Shown piece by piece: positions 36,729 to 45,375 of a stretch of DNA of 64,000 nucleotides. The notes below the pieces were generated by a model. The model saw nothing but the letters and a program-made list of their open reading frames with translations, did no database searches and was not told where the DNA came from. How positions within the stretch are numbered: position 1 is the stretch's first letter; each line of letters starts with the position of its first letter. Both the position numbers and the translations under genes were made by a program. Origin of the DNA: Limnohabitans sp. Jir61 (lineage in GTDB: Bacteria; Pseudomonadota; Gammaproteobacteria; Burkholderiales; Burkholderiaceae_C); NCBI RefSeq assembly GCF_003063545.1, contig NZ_NESD01000001.1:744001-808000 (forward strand), in the 5' to 3' direction.

Positions 36729-37636
36729 GAGCTAGCTTGTGGCAACTCAATGCCAGGGAAGATTTTGATGACGGCCGAGTCGTCTTCGCGGCCATGACCT
36801 GCAGTGGATGCCTGCATGAACATTTGATGCGCAGTAGCCGACAGCGGCAGAGGGAATTTGGTGGCGCGTGCAGTGTCGAGCACCAGCCCCAAATCCTTCA
36901 CAAAAATATCGACGGCAGATAGAGGTGTGTAGTCACCTTTGATCACATGGGCCATGCGGTTTTCAAACATCCAGCTGTTGCCGGCGCTGTTGGTGATGAC
37001 CTCATACAAAGCATCTGCTGCTACGCCTTCGCGCAAACCCAAAGCCATGGCTTCTGCTGCTGCGGCAATGTGCACACCCGCCAAAAGTTGGTTGATGATT
37101 TTGACTTTGCTGCCGTAACCTGCTCGGTCACCTAGTTTGTACACATTGGCAGCCATGCTCTCGAGGGCGTTGCCTGCTTTGGCGTAGGCCGCTGCTTGAC
37201 CCGAAGTCATCATGGTCATTTGGCCTGAAGCCGCTTTGGCTGCACCACCTGAGATGGGGGCGTCCAAGTACAACAAGCCTATGTCGTTTAAACGCTTTTC
37301 CAATGCCACCGACCAGTTGGGGTCGACGGTAGAACACATGATGAACAAGCTGCCAGCTTTCATGTGAGAAGTCGCGCCGTGCTCACCGAATAAAACTTGT
37401 TCGGTTTGGTCGGCATTGACCACCACGCTGACGATGATGTCCACATGCTTGGCCAAGTCAGCGGGTGTTTTGTGCGCTGTGCCGCCTTCTTTGGCGAAAG
37501 CTTCGGCGGCATCAAAGCGCACGTCGCACACGCCAACATGGTGGCCTGCACGGCGCAGCGAACTGGCCATGCCTTTGCCCATAGCGCCGAGGCCAATCAC
37601 ACCAATGTGCAATGCATTTGAAGAGGTGGTTGTCAT
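36725..37636 (-). CDS. ltnD: L-threonate dehydrogenase family (beta-hydroxyacid dehydrogenase)
   Basis: IGVIGLGAMGKGMASSLRRAGH; LYLDAPISGGAAKAASGQMTMM; GYGSKVKIINQLL. Confidence 0.87.
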   Translation of the reverse strand: MTTTSSNALHIGVIGLGAMGKGMASSLRRAGHHVGVCDVRFDAAEAFAKEGGTAHKTPADLAKHVDIIVSVVVNADQTEQVLFGEHGATSHMKAGSLFIMCSTVDPNWSVALEKRLNDIGLLYLDAPISGGAAKAASGQMTMMTSGQAAAYAKAGNALESMAANVYKLGDRAGYGSKVKIINQLLAGVHIAAAAEAMALGLREGVAADALYEVITNSAGNSWMFENRMAHVIKGDYTPLSAVDIFVKDLGLVLDTARATKFPLPLSATAHQMFMQASTAGHGREDDSAVIKIFPGIELPQASS

Positions 37637-37650
37637 AGAACGTTCAGTCT

Positions 37651-38943
37651 TTATTGAAAGCCAAAGGCATGTGGCGCCCAAGTGCTTAAAGCGGGAATGA
37701 AGGTCAGAAGCCCTAAGATGATGGCGTGTGCGATCAAGAAGGGTTTGAGTTCACGCGTGAGTGCATCCAGTGGAACTTTGGCCACGTTGGAGGTGACAAA
37801 TAGCAAGCCCCCAACGGGCGGTGTGATCATGCCAAGCGTCAAGTTGAAGATGACGACCATCGCAAAGTGAATCGGGTCAATGCCCAACTTCGCTGCGACC
37901 GGTGCCAAGATTGGCACCAACACCATCACACCTGGCAAAGGCTCGATGAAGATGCCGAAGATCAACAAGAAGATGTTGACGGCAATCAAAAAGGTGAAGG
38001 CCGACATGTCTTGCGCGCCCATCCACTCAGCCAGTTTGATGGGCAGGCCATCGATGGTCAAAATCCAAGCAAAGGCGTTGGAGGTACCAATGATGATGAG
38101 CACCGAGGCGGTCATTAGCGCCGAGCGCGACAAGATGTCTGGCACTGCTTTCCATTCCAAGGTTCGATAAATCCATTTGCCACACACCAAGGCGTAGAAC
38201 ACGGCGACCACAGAGGCTTCAGTGGGCGTGAACCAACCCGCACGCATGCCACCCAAAATGATGACGGGCAATAAGAGCGCTGGAATAGCTTTCCATGTGA
38301 CGAGCATTTTTTCGGCAAAGGTTTCGTTGCCGGGAATGCCTTTGTAGTTTCGCTCTTTAGACACATACCAGTTCACAGCGGCCATACCCGCTGCAATCAA
38401 GATGCCAGGGATAAAACCTGCAATGAAAAGTGCGCCCACAGACACACGGTCATCTTGCAAGGCATAGATGATCATGATGATGGAGGGCGGAATGATGGGG
38501 CCCACAATTGCGGTCGCTGCAGTCAAGGCCGCGGCGTACGAGCGGTCGTAGCCAGCTTTGTCCATCATGCGAATCATCATCGAGCCAGGGCCTGCGGCGT
38601 CTGCCAATGCGGAGCCTGAAATGCCCGAGAAGAAGGTGAGCGACACGACGTTGGTGTAGCCTAGGCCGCCACGTTTGTGGCCCACAAACTGCGCCGCAAA
38701 CTTGAGCAGCACTTCGGTGAGCGAGCCGCCACTCATCAGCTCAGCCGCCAAGATGAAAAACGGCACAGCCATCAGTGGAAAGCTGTCCACGCCTTCGTAG
38801 GTTTGCTTGAGCAACACGAAGAGTGGGAAGTCAGCGCCGAAGATTAATGCTGTGAGGGTAGAAAAGCCCAATGCAAACGCAACGGGAAAGCCGATAGCCA
38901 AATAAAAGCAGCAGCTCAGAAGGAGAATGACACTCAAACTCAT
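37651..38943 (-). CDS. TRAP transporter large permease (DctM family)
   Basis: MSLSVILLLSCCFYLAIGFPVAFALGFS; PFFILAAELMSGGSLTEVLLKFAAQFVGHKRGGLGYTNVV; ATG at 38943. Confidence 0.93.
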   Translation of the reverse strand: MSLSVILLLSCCFYLAIGFPVAFALGFSTLTALIFGADFPLFVLLKQTYEGVDSFPLMAVPFFILAAELMSGGSLTEVLLKFAAQFVGHKRGGLGYTNVVSLTFFSGISGSALADAAGPGSMMIRMMDKAGYDRSYAAALTAATAIVGPIIPPSIIMIIYALQDDRVSVGALFIAGFIPGILIAAGMAAVNWYVSKERNYKGIPGNETFAEKMLVTWKAIPALLLPVIILGGMRAGWFTPTEASVVAVFYALVCGKWIYRTLEWKAVPDILSRSALMTASVLIIIGTSNAFAWILTIDGLPIKLAEWMGAQDMSAFTFLIAVNIFLLIFGIFIEPLPGVMVLVPILAPVAAKLGIDPIHFAMVVIFNLTLGMITPPVGGLLFVTSNVAKVPLDALTRELKPFLIAHAIILGLLTFIPALSTWAPHAFGFQ

Positions 38944-39452
38944 AGGGATGCGCTCGCAGTGGCGTCGAAATGTGAATCGGATGCGAAGGTGCGGGTCAGC
39001 ACGTAGTCGCGAACAATGAGCAGCCAATGCAAGAGCAGCAACACGCCACCGGCTGGCATGGCGCCGTAGACCCATGACATAGAGACTTGCGTGGTGGGTG
39101 TCATTTGGTATTGAACGCGATCTACATAGATCAAGCCGTACCAAATGATGAAGATGAAAAAGCCCGTGAGCATCACGGCAATGAAGACGCGAATCGCGCG
39201 CGCCCAAGCGATGGGCAAACTGTCTTGTAGATTTTCAACGGCAATATGGCCGCCGTAGCGCAGCACAGGGCCTGCGCCTAAAAATGTGAGCCACACCATC
39301 ATGTAGCGAGCCACTTCCTCGGCCCATTCGATGGATTGGTTGGTGGAATAGCGCAAAACCACATTAGAAAAAATGATGATGGCCATTGCGGCAAGCAAGG
39401 CAATCAGCACGCCGCGATTGGCGATCATTAAATATTTTTCGAAAGATTTCAT
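38940..39452 (-). CDS. TRAP transporter small permease (DctQ family)
   Basis: NVVLRYSTNQSIEWAEEVARYMMVWLTFLGAGPVLRYGGHIAV. Confidence 0.9.
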   Translation of the reverse strand: MKSFEKYLMIANRGVLIALLAAMAIIIFSNVVLRYSTNQSIEWAEEVARYMMVWLTFLGAGPVLRYGGHIAVENLQDSLPIAWARAIRVFIAVMLTGFFIFIIWYGLIYVDRVQYQMTPTTQVSMSWVYGAMPAGGVLLLLHWLLIVRDYVLTRTFASDSHFDATASASL

Positions 39453-39466
39453 GGTGTGCCCCATGC

Positions 39467-39496
39467 TCACCAAGCCAGCCATGGCTGGCTTGGTGA
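39467..39496. repeat. Perfect 30-bp palindrome/hairpin between dctP- and dctQ-like genes
   Basis: TCACCAAGCCAGCCATGGCTGGCTTGGTGA. Confidence 0.9.
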
Positions 39497-39514
39497 AAGG
39501 TGAAAAAAGACCGA

Positions 39515-40504
39515 TTACTTCACAGCTTGGATGGCAGCAATCTTGTCCGCGCCAAATTCTTTGGCGTAGTTGGCGTATGGAACTTTGAGTGCGTCGTTGA
39601 AGCTGGCGCTGTTGACCTTCTTCACCACTTGCATGCCTTCACGCTCGAGTTGGGCAATGCCGTTGGCTTCGTCGTCGTTCACTTTCTTACGCGTCGCGGC
39701 TACGCTCTTGGCGGCTGCGTCATAGAACGCTTTCTTATCAGCGTCGCTGAGCTTGTTCATGATGCGTGGTGAGGTGATGATGAGGCCTGGTGAGTACACG
39801 TGGCCTGTGAGTGACAAATGTTTTTGCACTTGAGAGAACTTAGAAGCCAAGATCACAGGGATGGGGTTTTCTTGACCATCCACAACGCCTTGCTGCAAAG
39901 CGCCAAACACTTCTGGGAATGCCATGGGTGTGGGCTGAATGCCAAACGCACGGTAGCCTTCCATGTGGACTTTGTTTTCCATGGTGCGCATTTTCAAACC
40001 GCTGGCATCAGCGGCGCTGACGATGGCGCGTTTGTTGTTGGTCATGTGACGGAAGCCGTTTTCGCTCCATGCCAAAGCCACCAAGCCATGGTTAGGGAAC
40101 TTGGCCAACATGTCTTGACCAATTTTGCCGTCCAACACTTTGCGTGCATGGTCGTAGTCGCGGAACAAGAATGGAATGTCCACGATCTTCATTTCAGGCA
40201 CAAAGTTGCCCACGGGTCCTGTGGACGTGATGACCAAGTCTTGTGTGCCAATTTGCACCGCTTCAACTTGTTCACGTTCACCGCCTAACGAGCTGGCAGG
40301 ATAGACCTGGCACTTGTAGCGGCCTTGGGTGTTTTTGTCGAGGTTTTCACAAAAAACATTGGCACCAATGTCGTAGTGCGAGCCTTTGGCCAGCACGTGA
40401 CCAATTTTCAGAACGGTTTGAGCTTGCGTAGGGAAGGCCACAAATGCAGCGGATGCGGCCAGTGCAGCCACCCATGTTTTACTGAGGAAAGTCTTTGACA
40501 TCAT
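39515..40504 (-). CDS. TRAP transporter substrate-binding protein (DctP family)
   Basis: Signal peptide; LKIGHVLAKGSHYDIGANVFCENLDKNTQGRYKCQVYPASSLGGEREQVEAVQIGTQDLVI. Confidence 0.93.
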   Translation of the reverse strand: MMSKTFLSKTWVAALAASAAFVAFPTQAQTVLKIGHVLAKGSHYDIGANVFCENLDKNTQGRYKCQVYPASSLGGEREQVEAVQIGTQDLVITSTGPVGNFVPEMKIVDIPFLFRDYDHARKVLDGKIGQDMLAKFPNHGLVALAWSENGFRHMTNNKRAIVSAADASGLKMRTMENKVHMEGYRAFGIQPTPMAFPEVFGALQQGVVDGQENPIPVILASKFSQVQKHLSLTGHVYSPGLIITSPRIMNKLSDADKKAFYDAAAKSVAATRKKVNDDEANGIAQLEREGMQVVKKVNSASFNDALKVPYANYAKEFGADKIAAIQAVK

Positions 40505-40553
40505 GTCTCCTGATGGTTGTGAGCAACAACCTTGATAGCTGTGAAGCTGTCAG

Positions 40554-40564
40554 GTTGTATGACA
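40554..40564. promoter_or_regulatory. Candidate FadR/GntR operator upstream of the TRAP/tetronate operon
   Basis: TTGTATGACAA (TTGT-n3-ACAA), about 50 bp upstream of the dctP start codon; adjacent GntR regulator. Confidence 0.55.
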
Positions 40565-40617
40565 AATTATCCGAGACTAAATTGACTAATTTCCTAGGGG
40601 TAACCCGCAAGGGTTGC

Positions 40618-41415
40618 TTAGATTTTTGTTTTCTTCGATGCTGTGCCTGCAGGCTTTTGACTGAGGTCCGAACGCAGACGGTTGGCCAATGCACGACCTT
40701 GTGACGACCAAAACGCAGGGTCTGCATTGCCAATGCGCTTCGCGGCATTGAGCATGTGCTTTGTTCCAGCGCTGCGTGCGGCTTTGACATCGCCGGCTTC
40801 AATGGCGTCGATGATGGCTTGGTGTTCGTGGCGGACCGCTTCTTCCAAGTCTGCACGTGTGGCTTCATTGGCACGCGTCACGCGTGTTGCGTTTTCTAGA
40901 AACTGATTGAGATAGGCGAGCGTGTCTAGTAAAAAAGGGTTATTTGCTGCTTGTGCGATGGCCGCGTGGAAAGCCACATCCTCACTCACACCATCGCCGC
41001 CGTTGGCCACTGCTTTGTCAATGGCACGCATGGCCTGTTTGATTTTTTGCATCGATTTGGCGGTGTGTCGCTCAGCGGCGAGGGCGGCCGATTCGGCTTC
41101 AAGCGCACGTCGAACTTCGACAACTTTCAAAACCGCATCCACTGAACCATCGGGAATGAGTTTAAGTTTGCCTGCTTCGGGGTGGGGCAGCGCTTTGACA
41201 TAAGCTCCAGAGCCTTGGCGGGTTTCAATCAGTCCGAGGGTTTTTAAGCGGGAAAAGGCTTCTCGCACCACCGTCCTACTGACACCATGAAGCTCCACCA
41301 ATGCGTTTTCGGTGGGTAGCTTTTCGCCTGTCTTGAGTTGACCCTCACGAATGCATGTCTCCAATGTTTGGGCAAGCTTTTCAGAGAGCGAGGCGCCGAG
41401 TTGAATGCGGGACAT
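40618..41415 (-). CDS. FadR/GntR family transcriptional regulator (FCD domain)
   Basis: LPTENALVELHGVSRTVVREAFSRLKTLGLIETRQGSGAYV; FHAAIAQAANNPFL; HQAIIDAIEAGDVKAAR. Confidence 0.92.
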   Translation of the reverse strand: MSRIQLGASLSEKLAQTLETCIREGQLKTGEKLPTENALVELHGVSRTVVREAFSRLKTLGLIETRQGSGAYVKALPHPEAGKLKLIPDGSVDAVLKVVEVRRALEAESAALAAERHTAKSMQKIKQAMRAIDKAVANGGDGVSEDVAFHAAIAQAANNPFLLDTLAYLNQFLENATRVTRANEATRADLEEAVRHEHQAIIDAIEAGDVKAARSAGTKHMLNAAKRIGNADPAFWSSQGRALANRLRSDLSQKPAGTASKKTKI

Positions 41416-41522
41416 AGATGGTTGAGGCTGAATGACGTAATGGATGTGTGGTTTTTAAATCATATGCGACAAAGCAAAGTGTTGAATTGCTTAGGTATGA
41501 TCAGGCACTTAAAGGAGCTTAC

Positions 41523-41852
41523 ATGGCTGACATCAACCCCACTAACAATAATCTCGTCATTGGCGAGGGCGTTACCTTCAAGGGCTCTATTGCTGCGCCA
41601 GGTAAAGCCGTGATTAACGGCAACGTCACTGGCGAATTGACTGCTGACGATTTGTTGATTGGCACCAAAGGCCAAGTGACAGGCACCGTGCGCGCACGAG
41701 AAATCGATGTGCATGGCGAGTTGAACGAAGACATCGTTTGCAAAGAACATTTATTGATTCACAGCACTGGCAAAGTGTCTGGTACCTTGGAATACCACGA
41801 GTTGGAAATCCAACGAGGCGGTAAATTCAAAGGCAATATGAACCAAAAATAA
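41523..41852 (+). CDS. bactofilin (polymer-forming cytoskeletal) family protein
   Basis: NNLVIGEGVTFKGSIAAPGKAVINGNVTGELTADDLLIGTKGQVTGTVRAREIDVHG repeats. Confidence 0.92.
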   Translation: MADINPTNNNLVIGEGVTFKGSIAAPGKAVINGNVTGELTADDLLIGTKGQVTGTVRAREIDVHGELNEDIVCKEHLLIHSTGKVSGTLEYHELEIQRGGKFKGNMNQK

Positions 41853-41865
41853 TCGGTTCTGAGTT

Positions 41866-42600
41866 GTGACTCAAAACCGATTTGCCAATCGGCGTGAAGC
41901 CTTTTGGCATGGCATACGTGATGCCATGGGCGCGCCCGTGTTAGTTCTGTTTGCAGGCATGGTTGGTTTCGGTGCCATGGGGCGCTCCCATGGCTTCGAT
42001 GCATGGATGACGGGCCTCACCAGCTTGCTGATGTTTGCGCTTCCTGGTCAGGTGGTGATGCTAGAGATGTTCATCTCTGGCTCATCTTTGTTAGCCATCG
42101 GCTTTGCTGTGACGCTGACCTCGACTAGATTTGTCACAATGGTGGTGACCCTCTTTCCCCAACTCCACCGACGAGACCGCAACCCCTTGTTGTACTTGTG
42201 GGTGCATATGCTGGCCATGACTGCATGGGCGGTGTCGATGCGAGAGTTTCCAGCCATCTCGCCTAAACACCGTTTGAATTACTTCATCGGCTTGGCATTA
42301 CCTTGCTGGCTCATTTCGCCTTTGGGTACGGTGTTGGGCTACTACGTGGCGGGCTGGGTGCCAGCGGCTGTCACTTTGGGTTTGGTCTTCATCAATCCCT
42401 TGTTTTTCTTGCTCACATTCACCGATGTGAAGCCTTGGGCCAATCGCATCGCCATTGGCTTGGGTTGCATACTAGGCCCCGCATTTTTCATGGTTGATGC
42501 AGACAGCAGTTTGTTACTGACTGGCTTGGTGGGCGGCACGCTGGCCTACCGGATGGATCGCCGTTGGTTTCGTCCACGCCCCATAGAGGTGCAAGCATGA
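41866..42600 (+). CDS. azlC: AzlC family branched-chain amino acid permease
   Basis: FWHGIRDAMGAPVLVLFAGMVGFGAMGRSHGFD...FALPGQVVMLEM. Confidence 0.85.
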   Translation: MTQNRFANRREAFWHGIRDAMGAPVLVLFAGMVGFGAMGRSHGFDAWMTGLTSLLMFALPGQVVMLEMFISGSSLLAIGFAVTLTSTRFVTMVVTLFPQLHRRDRNPLLYLWVHMLAMTAWAVSMREFPAISPKHRLNYFIGLALPCWLISPLGTVLGYYVAGWVPAAVTLGLVFINPLFFLLTFTDVKPWANRIAIGLGCILGPAFFMVDADSSLLLTGLVGGTLAYRMDRRWFRPRPIEVQA

Positions 42601-42947
42601 ACGCCGAGATGCAAGGGTGGGGTGTTTGGCTCGCGCTGAGTGCGGCCTGCGTCGGAACATATATTTGTCGTGCAGCGGGTGTGAAGTTGTCGGGGCACAT
42701 TCATCAAGACAGCGAGGTGTTTCGCTGGCTGTCTGCTGTGACCTACGCCATGGTGGCTGCTCTGACGGTTCGCATGATTTTGATGCCTTTGGGTTTATTG
42801 GCCTCCGTGCCGATTTTTCTTCGCGTGCTGATTTGTGCGCTGAGCCTTGCTGTCATGGTCTCTAGCCCGCAACGCCGATTGGTGCCAGCCTTGCTCACGG
42901 GCACGCTGCTGATGCTTGCTTATGGTATCTATCGCGGCAACCCTTAG
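42597..42947 (+). CDS. azlD: AzlD family protein
   Basis: ~117-aa multi-TM protein starting at ATG 42597, overlapping azlC stop. Confidence 0.82.
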   Translation: MNAEMQGWGVWLALSAACVGTYICRAAGVKLSGHIHQDSEVFRWLSAVTYAMVAALTVRMILMPLGLLASVPIFLRVLICALSLAVMVSSPQRRLVPALLTGTLLMLAYGIYRGNP

Positions 42948-43002
42948 TTTTGAAGGGTTTGCGCATGACGAACCTACAATTCGCCTGCAACTCTAAGGCA
43001 TC

Positions 43003-43761
43003 ATGAATATCCTGATTTCCAATGACGATGGCTTTCAAGCCCCGGGCATCTTGGCCCTGTACGAAGCACTCAAAGATCTGGGGCGTGTCGAAGTGGTCGC
43101 GCCTGAGCACAACAACAGTGCCAAGTCCAACGCGCTGACCTTGCATTCACCTTTGTATGTGCACCAAGCCAGCAATGGCTTTCGCTATGTCAATGGCACA
43201 CCGGCTGATTGTGTGCACATCGCGCTCACAGGCTTGTTGGACTTCAAGCCCGACCTCGTGGTGTCTGGTATCAACAACGGGGCCAACATGGGCGATGACA
43301 CCATTTATTCAGGCACGGTGGGCGCAGCCATGGAGGGCTATTTGTTTGGTGTGCCTGCCATTGCGTTTTCACAAGTCGACAGGGGCTGGGGGCACATTGA
43401 TGCTGCGGCAGCCAAAGCGCGTGAGCTGGTCCAACAAATGATGGCTCAAGGGCATGTGGGCGGATTGCCTTGGTTGCTCAATGTGAACGTTCCCAATCAG
43501 CCATTAGAAAAAATTAAACCCTTACGTGTGACGCGCCTGGGGCGTCGTCATTCGGCAGAGCGCGTCATCACGCAAACCAGTCCACGTGGTGAAACCATGT
43601 ACTGGATTGGCAATGCAGGAGCTGCCAAAGACGACAGCGATGGCACTGACTTTCATGCCACGTTTGAAGGGCATATGTCGGTCACGCCCTTGCATGTGGA
43701 CGTGACCGAACATGCCAGCTTGCCTGAATGGACCCAGCGCTTGCGCGGAGCACGCGCATGA
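43003..43761 (+). CDS. surE: 5'/3'-nucleotidase SurE
   Basis: MNILISNDDGFQAPGILALYEAL; VVAPEHNNSAKSNALTL; VSGINNGANMGDDTIYSGTVGAAMEG. Confidence 0.97.
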   Translation: MNILISNDDGFQAPGILALYEALKDLGRVEVVAPEHNNSAKSNALTLHSPLYVHQASNGFRYVNGTPADCVHIALTGLLDFKPDLVVSGINNGANMGDDTIYSGTVGAAMEGYLFGVPAIAFSQVDRGWGHIDAAAAKARELVQQMMAQGHVGGLPWLLNVNVPNQPLEKIKPLRVTRLGRRHSAERVITQTSPRGETMYWIGNAGAAKDDSDGTDFHATFEGHMSVTPLHVDVTEHASLPEWTQRLRGARA

Positions 43762-44561
43762 AGCAGCGTCCCAGTTTTCCTGCGCGCTTAGATTCGGGCA
43801 AACCACAAGCTCCGCCCAAAACATTGCTGGGTGCCACGCGCGTGGTGACGCCACAGTCGCCTGCGCGGGCCAAGCCTGCGGGCACAGTCAGCCCTACGGG
43901 CGTGGGTTTGGATTCATCCGCCATTCGCGCCCGAATGGTGCAAAAGCTGGCAAAGCAGGGCGTTGATGATGAGGTGGTGCTTGAAGCAATGGGGCGTGTC
44001 GAACGCCATCGTTTTGTAGACAGTGCCTTGGTCAACCAAGCCTATGAAGACACAAGCTTGCCGATTGGCTTGGGGCAAACCATTTCAAAGCCCAATGTTG
44101 TGGCCCGCATGATTGCGCTATTGCTTGAAGCACCTGGTCTGCAAGGGGCAACCACGATGGGACGCGTGCTTGAGATTGGCACGGGCTGCGGTTATCAAGC
44201 GGCTGTATTGGCTTGTGTGGCTCGCGAGGTCTACAGCATCGAGCGCCTGCGTGGTCTGCACGACAAGGCGCGAGAGAACCTGCGCCCCATGCGCCTGCCA
44301 AATGTTCACTTGATTTTTGGCGATGGCATGTTGGGGTACGCACAAGGGGCACCCTACAGCGCCATCATCTCAGCAGCGGGTGGCGAGAACGTGCCACAAG
44401 CTTGGATTGACCAACTGGCGATGGGGGGGCGATTGGTTGCACCCACACACACCAGCACCGGTCAGCAGGCATTGGTTGTGATTGATAAAACACCCCAAGG
44501 CTTGCAACACACTCTGCTCGAGGCCGTAAACTTTGTACCTCTAAAATCAGGCATTGCTTGA
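43758..44561 (+). CDS. pcm: protein-L-isoaspartate O-methyltransferase
   Basis: AYEDTSLPIGLGQTISKPNVVARMIALL; VLEIGTGCGYQAAVLA; N-terminal Pro/Ala-rich extension. Confidence 0.94.
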   Translation: MKQRPSFPARLDSGKPQAPPKTLLGATRVVTPQSPARAKPAGTVSPTGVGLDSSAIRARMVQKLAKQGVDDEVVLEAMGRVERHRFVDSALVNQAYEDTSLPIGLGQTISKPNVVARMIALLLEAPGLQGATTMGRVLEIGTGCGYQAAVLACVAREVYSIERLRGLHDKARENLRPMRLPNVHLIFGDGMLGYAQGAPYSAIISAAGGENVPQAWIDQLAMGGRLVAPTHTSTGQQALVVIDKTPQGLQHTLLEAVNFVPLKSGIA

Positions 44562-44577
44562 AAATAGGGAAATAAGA

Positions 44578-45375
44578 ATGTTTCGTGCCGGAATATGGGG
44601 ACTTGCTGCCCTTGTGGCAGCCATAGCGCTGTCAGGTTGCTCCAATAAAGGGCGCTTAGCACCTGTAGACGACCACTCCATCGGTGGGGTGCGTGGTACA
44701 TCGCGTGTCCTGCCTGGTGCTGAAAATGCAGGCAAACCTGGCTATTACACGGTCAAACCCGGCGACACATTGATTCGTATCGGTATGGATAACGGTCAAA
44801 GTGGTCGTGACATTGCTCGCTGGAATAAGTTAGACAACCCAAATGTGATTGAAACAGGACAGGTGTTGCGTGTCATTCCGCCACAGCAAGAAATCGTTGT
44901 AGCGAAACCCGCAGTTGCTGCACCTATGCCTGCTGCATCCCCAGCTTCTGCTGCGAAACCCAACACAGTCGTTCCAGCTATGCCTGCAGCAGACGCGACT
45001 ACAGATGATGTTGTGAGTTTTCAATGGCCCGCTCGCGGCAATTTGATTGCCGGTTTTGATGAAGCTAAAAACAAAGGCTTAGACATTGGTGGCAAAGCTG
45101 GTGACCCAGTGTTGGCTGCTGCAGACGGTCGTGTGGTTTACGCAGGCGCTGGTTTGCGTGGCTATGGCAACCTCATCATCATCAAACACAACAACACGTA
45201 TTTGACGGCCTACGCGCACAACCAAACCTTGTCGGTCAAAGAAGACCAAGTCATCAAGCGCGGCCAAAAAATTGCAGAGATGGGCAATAGCGATGCTGAC
45301 CAAGTGAAGCTGCATTTTGAAATTCGCCGTCAAGGCAAGCCGGTCGATCCTGCTAGATATTTGTCTGCCAACTGA
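44578..45375 (+). CDS. nlpD: LysM/M23 (LytM)-domain lipoprotein, NlpD-like
   Basis: Lipobox [50 protein letters not shown]-terminal LytM-like domain; downstream of surE-pcm. Confidence 0.9.
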   Translation: MFRAGIWGLAALVAAIALSGCSNKGRLAPVDDHSIGGVRGTSRVLPGAENAGKPGYYTVKPGDTLIRIGMDNGQSGRDIARWNKLDNPNVIETGQVLRVIPPQQEIVVAKPAVAAPMPAASPASAAKPNTVVPAMPAADATTDDVVSFQWPARGNLIAGFDEAKNKGLDIGGKAGDPVLAAADGRVVYAGAGLRGYGNLIIIKHNNTYLTAYAHNQTLSVKEDQVIKRGQKIAEMGNSDADQVKLHFEIRRQGKPVDPARYLSAN

